Source of the DNA: Singulisphaera sp. GP187
Lineage (GTDB): Bacteria > Planctomycetota > Planctomycetia > Gemmatales > Gemmataceae
NCBI GenBank assembly: GCA_945905925.1
Contig: CAMDQN010000054.1
Coordinates: forward strand, 1-41,684
Length of the DNA stretch: 41,684 nucleotides
Direction of reading: 5' to 3'
Shown here: positions 8,844 to 16,067 of the stretch, piece after piece
How positions within the stretch are numbered: the first letter of the stretch is position 1
Layout of the letters: each line of letters starts with the position of its first letter
Notes under the pieces: generated by a model
Seen by the model: the letters and a program-made list of their open reading frames with translations, nothing else
Told to the model about the DNA's origin: nothing
Database searches by the model: none
Translations under genes and position numbers: made by a program

Positions 8844-9020
8844 GGATACATCCCCCGAGACCGAACTTAATACTCGCGAGAACTCGCAATTTACTCTCCG
8901 GCTGCTTCGCACGCAAATCGATCCCCACCAATGCCCCACACAACCGCCTTGACCCGGACACCCGATGCTGGCATACCTGCGATTGAATCCGCGAATAGTG
9001 TGAACCAAAGGGCGAACCGC

Positions 9021-9641
9021 ATGGCGACGCGGCGAGAAGTTACGCACCGGCTCCGGGCCGCCGCGATAATGGTGTGCGCCGCCGCGCTCGGGTCGGCCGG
9101 GTGCGCCACCGCGCCGCCACTCGACAACCCAGTCAGCGTGCGCCGCGCCGAGGTCGAGAATCCGGTGCTCGTGTCGCCCGGTCAGCCCACGGCCGAAGCG
9201 TACCGTGAAGTCTTCGACAAGGTCGTCGAAGTTCTCGACGACTACTTCGAGCTTCAGACGCCCAACCCATACGAAGGGCGCGTGACGACCAAGCCGCGGG
9301 GGGCACCGGGGTACGAGCAGTTCTGGAAGCCGGGCAACCCGGACCCGCGGCAGCGGTTGCTCGCGACGTTCCAGAGCATCCGGCAGGTCGCGACTGTCGA
9401 GATCCGCGCCGGCGAGCGCGGCGGCTACCTTGTATATGTCGTCGTCGAGAAGGAACTCGAAGACATGCCGCGCCCGGCACAGTCCGCGCTCGGCGGCGCG
9501 GTTTTCCAAGAAGCTCCCACCGTGGACCGACAACTGGAAGTGGTTGGCCCCGAAATCACTCTGAACCGCACGTGGTTCAAGGTCGGCCGGGACTACGCCT
9601 TCGAGCAGGAAATCTTGCGGCGGATCCGACAGTGTAAATAG
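9021..9641 (+). CDS. predicted lipoprotein
   Basis: The 206-residue product has a lipoprotein signal: basic N-terminus MATRREVTHRLR, hydrophobic core AAAIMVCAAALG and lipobox SAGC with Cys28 as the lipidation site. The frame is open from 8931, but the ATG at 9021 was chosen because it places the lipobox correctly and has AAAGGGCG upstream. The mature part has DKVVEVLDDYFEL, an RLLATFQSIRQVATVEIRAG segment and VEKELEDMP. The domain is not one I can name. It stands about 100 bases upstream of an MCE/MlaD gene on the same strand, separated by a long inverted repeat, so a shared envelope role is possible. Confidence 0.75.
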   Translation: MATRREVTHRLRAAAIMVCAAALGSAGCATAPPLDNPVSVRRAEVENPVLVSPGQPTAEAYREVFDKVVEVLDDYFELQTPNPYEGRVTTKPRGAPGYEQFWKPGNPDPRQRLLATFQSIRQVATVEIRAGERGGYLVYVVVEKELEDMPRPAQSALGGAVFQEAPTVDRQLEVVGPEITLNRTWFKVGRDYAFEQEILRRIRQCK

Positions 9642-9644
9642 GAG

Positions 9645-9739
9645 AGTGTTTCGTGTTTGGTGTTTAGTTGGACACCCCGAACGCTGCGACGGGGGCTGTC
9701 GGCCTTCAACTAAACACTAAACACCAAACACGAAACACT
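9645..9739. repeat. long imperfect inverted repeat (GTGTTTCGTGTTTGG family)
   Basis: The left arm 9645-9670 reads AGTGTTTCGTGTTTGG and on to TTTAGTTG. The right arm 9707-9739 is its reverse complement with one extra seven-base unit (TGTTTAG duplicated). The loop is about 36 bases. It fills the gap between the lipoprotein and MlaD genes and could fold as a hairpin in the transcript. A shorter, diverged copy lies at 15991-16056. Confidence 0.8.
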
Positions 9740-9747
9740 GAAAGAAG

Positions 9748-11271
9748 ATGGTCGATCAGACGTTACGGATGCGACTGGGTGTGTTCATGGGCGCGTCGCT
9801 GGCCGCGCTCGCGGGCCTCGTCGTGCTTTTCGGCGGTTCTCCGCAGTTGTTCTCCACCGACGCCAAATACTCGATCCTGTTTCCTGAAGCGCCCGGCATC
9901 GGCCCAGGCACGCCCATCCGCAAATCGGGCGTCCGCATCGGGCAGGTGACGACGCTCGAACTCGACCCGGTCAGCGGGCAAGTGCGCGTCAGGGTCGCGA
10001 TCGAGCGGAAATACATGCCCCGCAAGACCGAAGAGGCGCACATCACGCGCGGGTTCCTTAGCGGCGATACGGCCATCGACTTCCTCCCGAAACTCGGTCC
10101 CGAAAACCAACCGGTGCCACGCGGCGACGAGTGGCCACCAGGCAGCGACATCCCCGGCGTGCCGCCGATCACGCCGCGAAGTTTCGTCGCGCCGGCGTCC
10201 AACGCACTCGCCACCGCACAGCAGTCGCTCGACCGCATCACGAAAGCGTTCGAGAAACTGGAGAAGATCGGCGACTTGAGTCCGAAGATGGAACGGGCCA
10301 TCGACGAGGCAACCGGCTTGTTCCGCGACATCCGCGCGCTCGTCCCCGAATTCCGAAAGACCAACACGAAGTTCCAGAACCTGCTCGGCGCCGATGGTCC
10401 CGTGCCGCCGCGGGCCGGTGCGCCAGGTGCCGGGGTCGACGCACCCGTGGGGTTCGTTGTGGCCGCGCAGCCGGTCGGACCCGAAGAGCCGAACCTCAAA
10501 TCGCTCATCCGCGACGCACAGGAAGCGCTCCGCACGATCAAGCCCGCGATCGAGGACTTCCGCGCCACGATGAAGCGCCTCGAACCCGAGATAATTGCCT
10601 CGGTGAAAGGCGCGCGTCAGGCGTTCGACGGCATCAACGACGTGCTCTCCCCGGAGAACCGGAAGGAGTTCGCGGAAGTGCTGAAGAACCTTAACAGCGT
10701 GTCCGCGAGCGTCATCAAATTCACGGGCGGACTCAACAACCTACTCGACACGGCCGAGAAAACGCTGAAGAACATCGACGGGCGCGTGACCGAAGTGGGT
10801 CAGGTGGTCGGCGACGTGCGCGCGGTTACTAAGCCGCTCGCGGCGCGGTCCGAAGGACTGGTGAAGGGCGTCGCGGATTCCGCCGAGCAGTTGAGCAAGA
10901 TGATCCTGGAGATTCGCGGGATCGTGGCCGCGTTCGGCAAGGAGAACGGCACGATCCAGAAGCTGATTACCGAACCGGGCGTCTACCAGAACCTCGACGC
11001 CGCGGCCAGTTCGCTGGCGCGCATCCTGGCGCGGTCCGAGAAGATCACGCGCGACCTGGAAGTGTTCGCGGACAAGGTCGCGCGCCGGCCGGAGTTGATC
11101 GGCATCGGCGGCGCGCTGCGCGGGAGTAGCGGGTTGAAGGATTTGCCCGGTGTGCCGAGTTTCCGCCCGGACTGGCCGCCCGCGTCGTCCGCGCGCCCGT
11201 TCAGCGGCCCGAGTTGGCTAGAACCGAGTGGCACCGGGAAACCGCCGCCCGTGCAGGGCTATCCGCCGTAA
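9748..11271 (+). CDS. MCE/MlaD family protein
   Basis: The 507-residue protein has one N-terminal membrane segment (about residues 12-30). An MCE domain near 38-110 follows, with YSILFPEAPGIGPGTPIRKSG, VRIGQVTTLELDP and the strand RVRVAIERKY. MCE proteins bind or channel phospholipids or other lipids between membranes and usually work with an MlaE permease and MlaF ATPase. The long C-terminal part is helical (SLDRITKAFEKLEKIGDLSP, LEPEIIASVKGARQAFDGI, LNNLLDTAEKTLKNI), as in the needle-like extensions of larger MCE proteins, and ends in a Pro-rich tail. No MlaE or MlaF gene is adjacent. GAAAGAAG precedes the ATG. Confidence 0.88.
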   Translation: MVDQTLRMRLGVFMGASLAALAGLVVLFGGSPQLFSTDAKYSILFPEAPGIGPGTPIRKSGVRIGQVTTLELDPVSGQVRVRVAIERKYMPRKTEEAHITRGFLSGDTAIDFLPKLGPENQPVPRGDEWPPGSDIPGVPPITPRSFVAPASNALATAQQSLDRITKAFEKLEKIGDLSPKMERAIDEATGLFRDIRALVPEFRKTNTKFQNLLGADGPVPPRAGAPGAGVDAPVGFVVAAQPVGPEEPNLKSLIRDAQEALRTIKPAIEDFRATMKRLEPEIIASVKGARQAFDGINDVLSPENRKEFAEVLKNLNSVSASVIKFTGGLNNLLDTAEKTLKNIDGRVTEVGQVVGDVRAVTKPLAARSEGLVKGVADSAEQLSKMILEIRGIVAAFGKENGTIQKLITEPGVYQNLDAAASSLARILARSEKITRDLEVFADKVARRPELIGIGGALRGSSGLKDLPGVPSFRPDWPPASSARPFSGPSWLEPSGTGKPPPVQGYPP

Positions 11272-11287
11272 AGCGAAGAGTAGAGTG

Positions 11288-11389
11288 TCCACCGCAGAGA
11301 ACGCAGAGGACGCAGAGAGAAAACACAGAGTTGAAAGAGTCTTGGATTTCTAACTCTCTTTGTCTTCTCTGTGTTCTCTGCGGTGAACA
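11288..11389. repeat. CGCAGAG/CACAGAG inverted repeat element
   Basis: The left side (from 11288) is rich in GCAGAG and ACAGAG units, including CACCGCAGAGAACGCAGAGG. The right side (11355-11389) returns the reverse complement, with CTCTGTGTTCTCTGCGGTG. The element fills the gap between the convergent MlaD and lipoprotein genes. Repeats built from CACAGAG-like units are scattered in many bacterial genomes. Here it could act as a bidirectional transcription terminator. Confidence 0.75.
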
Positions 11390-11404
11390 CTGTTCTCCGC
11401 CCTC

Positions 11405-12253
11405 TTACTTCTTCGGCGGGCTGAACTCCTCGTCCTTGATCGCGGCCGGCAGTTCCCACTTCTCGACGGTCAGTCTCTCGACGGCCACGCCGTTGTGAAG
11501 GCACTCGAATTTGTAGGGGAGAACCAACCCCTCCGGGCCGGGCTTGTGATCCGAATAGATCATCGTGGTGAGCCGGGGCGAGCCGAACTCGGTGACCGCG
11601 TACTCCACGCGCAACAGCGCGTCAGTCTTTCCGTCGAAGGTGAGGTGGTAGGTGGGATACGCGCCGAGCGCGAGCTTCACCAGACGGAGCATGCGGCGGT
11701 CGGATTCGACCGATTGCGAGTCGAACAACACCGCTTTGGGGTCCGTCGCGGGTATGAGTAACGCCATCCAGTGCTGCCCCACTTCATCGCTCGCGAAATT
11801 CTGCTCCCGCTCGGTTGGGTTCGCGTGCGGGTGAGGCACGCCGTTGTTGAAAACGATCATCTCCGGTCGGCGCAGCCAACCTTCAATAACGACTTTGTTG
11901 TTCTGTGCCTGGAAATCCTCGGCCGCGTACACCCGGTCCGGCCACACCGCCGCGACGGTCCGGTTGACCTCGGTCCACTGGGTCGCGGTGTCACGCGTGA
12001 ACCGCACACCCTTGAGGTTTGCGCGACTCACCTTCCCCTTCGCGAGCAGTTCGGGCTTCCCCCCAGTCAGCGCAAGCACCGCCCGATCGACGATCGCCTT
12101 CGCCGCCGGTTCGGATTTGTTGGGCGTGACCTGTGGCAGAGTGGGCGCGCGATCGACCTTCGGCACGTCGGTGGGAAGTTCCTTCACCGGCTCGCAGCCG
12201 ACGACGAGCACCACGGTCACCACGAACCCCACCCAAGCTGCATACCGTGCCAT
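11405..12253 (-). CDS. predicted lipoprotein
   Basis: The product of about 282 residues begins MARYAAWVGFVVTVVLVVGC, a clear lipoprotein signal with Cys20. I used the ATG at 12253, which has GAGG eight bases upstream; an ATG at 12283 in the same frame would add ten residues. The mature region resembles outer-membrane lipoprotein-sorting or LolA-like folds in overall pattern. It has AAKAIVDRAVLALTGG, TQWTEVNRTVAAVWPDRVYAAED and a beta-rich end with YHLTFDGKTDALLRVEY and LPYKFECLHNGVAVERLTVE. That likeness is an inference from strand pattern only. It converges on the MlaD gene and is divergent from the ABC trio, 287 bases away. Confidence 0.75.
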   Translation of the reverse strand: MARYAAWVGFVVTVVLVVGCEPVKELPTDVPKVDRAPTLPQVTPNKSEPAAKAIVDRAVLALTGGKPELLAKGKVSRANLKGVRFTRDTATQWTEVNRTVAAVWPDRVYAAEDFQAQNNKVVIEGWLRRPEMIVFNNGVPHPHANPTEREQNFASDEVGQHWMALLIPATDPKAVLFDSQSVESDRRMLRLVKLALGAYPTYHLTFDGKTDALLRVEYAVTEFGSPRLTTMIYSDHKPGPEGLVLPYKFECLHNGVAVERLTVEKWELPAAIKDEEFSPPKK

Positions 12254-12540
12254 CCTGCCATCCTCAACGCGCAACGACATCACAACCCTACCCTGTTTGT
12301 ACCGCGACGAGCGGTTCCGCGTCCATCAGGATAACCGTGCCGCGGGCACAGCGTTGGGGTCAAGCGTCAGATTGAAGGGACGAGGCGCGGAATGCGGTCG
12401 GCGCGGAACCCGCTCGCCGCGCGGCGACGGGTTCCTAGCATATCCGCGAACCGGTCCGCGGGCCGGTGCGTAATCACACTTGCCACCCGTTTATCGGATC
12501 GTGCCGCCCTTCCTTCATTGGCGGCCCCGGAGATTGCGTA

Positions 12541-13587
12541 ATGGCCGAAGACCTCGTCGTCGAAACCCGCAGCCTCACGAAGGTGTACCGCGACTTCTGG
12601 GGTCGCAAGAAAAAGACCGCGCTCAACGCCCTCGACCTCAAAATCCACAAGGGCGAAATCTTCGGTCTTCTCGGACCCAACGGGTCCGGCAAAACCACCA
12701 CCATCAAGCTCCTCCTCGGCCTTCTGTTCCCCACGTCGGGCGACGCGTTCGTGTTCGGCGAACCCGCGGCGAAGGTCGAGAAGAACGAGCGCATCGGCTA
12801 CCTGCCGGAAGAATCGTACCTGTACCGGTTCCTCAACGCCGAGGAGACGCTCGACTTCTACGGGCGTCTCTTCAACATCGACCCGGACACACGCAAGGCC
12901 CGCGCCGCCGAACTCATCGAACGCGTCGGCCTCGGTGCGGACAAGAAGCGCATCCTCAAGGAATACTCGAAGGGCATGCGGCAGCGCATCGGGCTGGCGC
13001 AGGCGCTCATCAACGACCCGGACCTCGTGATCCTCGACGAACCGACCTCGGGCCTCGACCCGCTCGGCACGCGATGGATGAAAGACCTGATTCTCGACTT
13101 GAAGGCGAAGGGCAAGACGGTGCTGATGTGTTCGCACCGTCTCGAAGACGTGCAGGACGTGTGCGGGCGGATCGCGATCCTTTACAACGGCGACCTGCAA
13201 ACGCTCGGCAAGGTGTCCACACTGGTCGAGGACGCGCAACGGCTGGAAGTGCGTGCCAGCAACGTGAAGGAATCGCCTGAACTGAAGGCCGACCTCGAGG
13301 CCGTGTTCAAGAAGCACGGCGGCTCGATGGAAGCAATCGGTCATCCGTCGAGCACGCTCGAAGAGTTGTTCCTGCGGGTCATCGAGGAATCGCGTGCGCG
13401 TCCCGGCCGGCGCTATCTGCCGCCGGAAGAGGCGAAGGTGCCAGTGTACGGCACCCCGGCTCCGGCGGGAACCGCCCCGGCCGCAACGGTGCCCGCGGTT
13501 CCGTCGCCCACCGCGCCCCCGCTCTTGCAGCAGAAGCAGCAACAACAGCCAAACCAGGATCAGGGCAAGAACAAGAAGAAGAGCTAA
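12541..13587 (+). CDS. ABC transporter ATP-binding protein
   Basis: The 348-residue ATPase has Walker [10 protein letters not shown] (45-53), a signature loop [10 protein letters not shown] (142-151, a variant of LSGGQ common in ABC-2 exporters), Walker B LVILDEP (162-168) and H-loop SHR (198-200). This domain order matches the drug/lipid-export (ABC-2) ATPases. The C-terminal 60 residues are unusual: Pro/Ala-rich, then Gln-rich (QQKQQQQ), ending KNKKKS. The ATG at 12541 was preferred over an earlier in-frame start at 12466 because the core begins there, and GGAG lies ten bases upstream. The permease gene follows after a 123-base gap filled by a palindromic repeat. Confidence 0.93.
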   Translation: MAEDLVVETRSLTKVYRDFWGRKKKTALNALDLKIHKGEIFGLLGPNGSGKTTTIKLLLGLLFPTSGDAFVFGEPAAKVEKNERIGYLPEESYLYRFLNAEETLDFYGRLFNIDPDTRKARAAELIERVGLGADKKRILKEYSKGMRQRIGLAQALINDPDLVILDEPTSGLDPLGTRWMKDLILDLKAKGKTVLMCSHRLEDVQDVCGRIAILYNGDLQTLGKVSTLVEDAQRLEVRASNVKESPELKADLEAVFKKHGGSMEAIGHPSSTLEELFLRVIEESRARPGRRYLPPEEAKVPVYGTPAPAGTAPAATVPAVPSPTAPPLLQQKQQQQPNQDQGKNKKKS

Positions 13588-13604
13588 GGGCGATAACGTT
13601 CCGA

Positions 13605-13691
13605 GGCGAGCGGGGGGCGCAGCCCCTGATACGTCCTCCCATCGCGCCCACATGGTCGAATCTATCAGGGGGCTTACGCCCCCCGCTCGCC
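13605..13691. repeat. GGCGAGCGGGGGGCG palindromic repeat, copy 1
   Basis: The left arm 13605-13631 (GGCGAGCGGGGGGCGCAGCC and on to CTGATA) pairs with the right arm 13663-13691 (TATCAGGGGGCTTACGCC and on to GCTCGCC), leaving a loop of about 31 bases. It occupies the gap between the ABC ATPase and permease genes. A second copy of the same arm sequence lies at 18368-18444. The pair behaves like a dispersed REP-type element. Confidence 0.85.
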
Positions 13692-13710
13692 AAGATTGAA
13701 GGGTCTCCCG

Positions 13711-15987
13711 ATGTCGTCGGCGCTGTTCGGCATTCTGCAACTGGACCGGGGCGACCCGTGGGGGTACGCACAACTCCTCGGCCTCGCGCAAGCGTGGCTC
13801 CAGGACGCGGGCGGGTTCGCCGCCGTTGGGCTGATTCTGTACCTCGTGTACGCGCTGTACACGCCCACCGACAAGTCCGAGTCCGAGCGTCTCCGCGTCC
13901 CGGTGTCGAAGTGGATGCTGGTGACCGGCGCCATCGCACTCGTCTGCTACGCACTCCTCCTCGCGCTGCTGATCCTCAACAAGGGCGCTCCACCATACAT
14001 CCCGCCCCCACAACCGGGCGAGATGGTAAAGATCGAGCCGCCCGCGTGGCACAACGAACTGCAACCGATGCTCCTGATGATCGCGGGGTTCTTCGCGCTG
14101 CTCAGTATCGGCGAACCATTCGCTCGGGACCTGTGGAAGATCATCAAGCGGAACGTCTCGTTCAACTCGTCCGGCATCAAGCGACTGAGCCGCTCGCTCA
14201 ACGCGTACTCAAACGAATTGCTCAACCGCAACCGTGTCGTCGTGTTAGGGGGAGCGATTGCGGTGTACGCGCTCATTGGCGTGGTGCTGTTCGCGGTCGG
14301 CGCCCCGCAGCTCACCGCCATCTGGATGTGGCTCCTCGCGGTGGGGTTGGGCGTGTTCCTGGCGGCTCTCGCGCTGCTAATGTTGTTCGAGGCGGAAGGC
14401 CCGATGTGGGCGATCGCGAAGCTGAGTTTCAAGGAAGCCGTGCGCAGCCAACTGCTTTGGGTGTTCCTCATCTTCCTGCTGCCGTTCCTGTTTCCGGCAC
14501 AGTGGGTTCTGCAGATCAAGCCGGCCGACGAGTTGCGCACCACGACCGCGATCCTCACCGCAGTGCTAAGCGTCCTGATCCTGGTCCCGGCCGGGCTGTT
14601 GGCCGCGTTCGGGATCCCCAACGACATCAAGTATCAGAACATCTTCACCGTCGTGTCCAAGCCGGTGGAGCGGTTCGAGATCGTGCTCGGCCGGTTCGTC
14701 GGGTATCTCGCGCTGATGACGCTGGTGCTGCTCGCGCTCACGGGCGTGAGCGTGGTGCTGATCACCAACACGACGATGTCGGACAAGGCGCGCGATGAGA
14801 CGTACAAGGCCCGCGTCCCGCATCGCGGGAAACTGGAGTTCAAGAGCGTGCGGGCCGAGGATCGTCAGGAGAAAAGGGACTTCGACGGCACCAACGTGGG
14901 CCGCGAGTTCGACTACCGGCGGTATATCGCCGGGCACGAGAAGTCCCCACAGCGGGCCATCTGGAAGTTCGCGAGTGTGCCCGGTCAGATGGAGCGTCCC
15001 GAGGGCGACCGGGTGCCTGTCGAGTTCACCTTCGACGTGTTCCGAATGACCAAGGGCGAGGCCGACAAAGGCGTGGCGGTTAACTTCACGATCGTCACGC
15101 ACAACTCCGCGCTGCGCCAGCCGACCAAGGACGAGGGCGCCGAGTGGCAGTGGGTGGACACGGCCCAGCGGGACACGTACATCGCCCGCGCCGACGAGTA
15201 CCGGCGCCAGGGGTTCCGAATCGACAACGCCCAGCCCAGCGACCCGAAAGCGTGGGCCGCGGCGAACAAACTCGCCGAGGAGTTCGGGTTCTACGAGTAC
15301 AAGGGCAAGCAGGTACTCGACTACACCGTCATGGGTCTCGAGATCCCGGCCGGGCTGTTCCGCAACGCGAACAAAAACGCACCGGGCAAGGACGAGAAAG
15401 ACCAGACGCTTCCGCGCCTCCGCATCCTCGTGAAGTGCGAGAGCGAGGGCCAGTTGCTGGGCATGGCCGAGCCTGACCTGTACCTGCTCCAAAACGAGAT
15501 GCCCTACGCGCTGAACTTCTTCAAAGGGATGGTCGGGCTGTGGTGCCGGCTGTGCATGGTGATCGGGATCGCGGTCACCTACAGCACATACCTGAGTGGG
15601 ATCCTCGCGTTCCTGGCCACCGCCGGCGTCTACATCACGGGGTTCTTCACCGACCACCTGAACGACATCGCGTCGGGCCGCAACATCGGCGGGCCATTAC
15701 AGAGCATGTCGCAAATCTTTAAGGCCGAGCAGCCCACGGTACCCGCAGGCGACACGGCTTATGCGCGAACCCTGATGTTCGGTGACAAGATCGTCGCGTG
15801 GTTCTACCGCCGGTTCCAGAACGTGATCCCAGACGTGGACTCCTTCAGTTGGGGCCACTTCGTGTCCGAGGGGTTCAACATCAACACCGAGTACCTGGTG
15901 GTGAACGTGCTGATCACCTTCGGCTACCTGATACCCTGGGCCATCGCCGGGTATTATCTGATGAAGTCTCGCGAAGTGGCGGCTTGA
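13711..15987 (+). CDS. ABC-2 type polytopic permease with large extracytoplasmic loop
   Basis: The 758-residue membrane protein has hydrophobic segments near residues 34-50, 68-90, 118-134, 176-196, 203-226, 249-266, 278-302 and 328-352. A hydrophilic stretch of about 255 residues (353-607) comes next, then segments at 608-647 (two) and 729-750. The layout suits an ABC-2 type export permease with an inserted extracytoplasmic domain between its last two halves. The segment VVSKPVERFEIVLGRFVGYLALM (split around 315-338) is typical of ABC-2 permeases. The start is the ATG at 13711, with GAAGGG upstream; a TTG at 13696 is less likely. The partner ATPase is immediately upstream. The substrate is unknown. 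Confidence 0.82.
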   Translation: MSSALFGILQLDRGDPWGYAQLLGLAQAWLQDAGGFAAVGLILYLVYALYTPTDKSESERLRVPVSKWMLVTGAIALVCYALLLALLILNKGAPPYIPPPQPGEMVKIEPPAWHNELQPMLLMIAGFFALLSIGEPFARDLWKIIKRNVSFNSSGIKRLSRSLNAYSNELLNRNRVVVLGGAIAVYALIGVVLFAVGAPQLTAIWMWLLAVGLGVFLAALALLMLFEAEGPMWAIAKLSFKEAVRSQLLWVFLIFLLPFLFPAQWVLQIKPADELRTTTAILTAVLSVLILVPAGLLAAFGIPNDIKYQNIFTVVSKPVERFEIVLGRFVGYLALMTLVLLALTGVSVVLITNTTMSDKARDETYKARVPHRGKLEFKSVRAEDRQEKRDFDGTNVGREFDYRRYIAGHEKSPQRAIWKFASVPGQMERPEGDRVPVEFTFDVFRMTKGEADKGVAVNFTIVTHNSALRQPTKDEGAEWQWVDTAQRDTYIARADEYRRQGFRIDNAQPSDPKAWAAANKLAEEFGFYEYKGKQVLDYTVMGLEIPAGLFRNANKNAPGKDEKDQTLPRLRILVKCESEGQLLGMAEPDLYLLQNEMPYALNFFKGMVGLWCRLCMVIGIAVTYSTYLSGILAFLATAGVYITGFFTDHLNDIASGRNIGGPLQSMSQIFKAEQPTVPAGDTAYARTLMFGDKIVAWFYRRFQNVIPDVDSFSWGHFVSEGFNINTEYLVVNVLITFGYLIPWAIAGYYLMKSREVAA

Positions 15988-15990
15988 TGC

Positions 15991-16056
15991 GTGTTTGGTG
16001 TTTGGGCTGTGCGTCTCGAATGCGCGTTGCGGTTCTTTGGACAAAACACCGAACAC
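15991..16056. repeat. diverged copy of the GTGTTTGGTGTTT inverted repeat
   Basis: The left arm 15991-16005 (GTGTTTGGTGTTTGG) and right arm 16041-16056 (containing CAAAACACCGAACAC) are imperfect reverse complements. The sequence is related to the larger element at 9645-9739. It fills the gap between the permease and the accessory gene. Confidence 0.6.
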
Positions 16057-16067
16057 AGAGGTAAGAC

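Noticed and set aside
8844-9533. N-terminal extension of the small membrane protein frame
   Set aside because: This part is antisense to the lipoprotein gene and lacks hydrophobic segments; the GTG at 8843 has a better ribosome binding site.
12367-14064. 565-residue minus-strand frame over the ABC ATPase
   Set aside because: It overlaps a confident ATPase and permease and has no domain or ribosome binding site; it is an antisense shadow.
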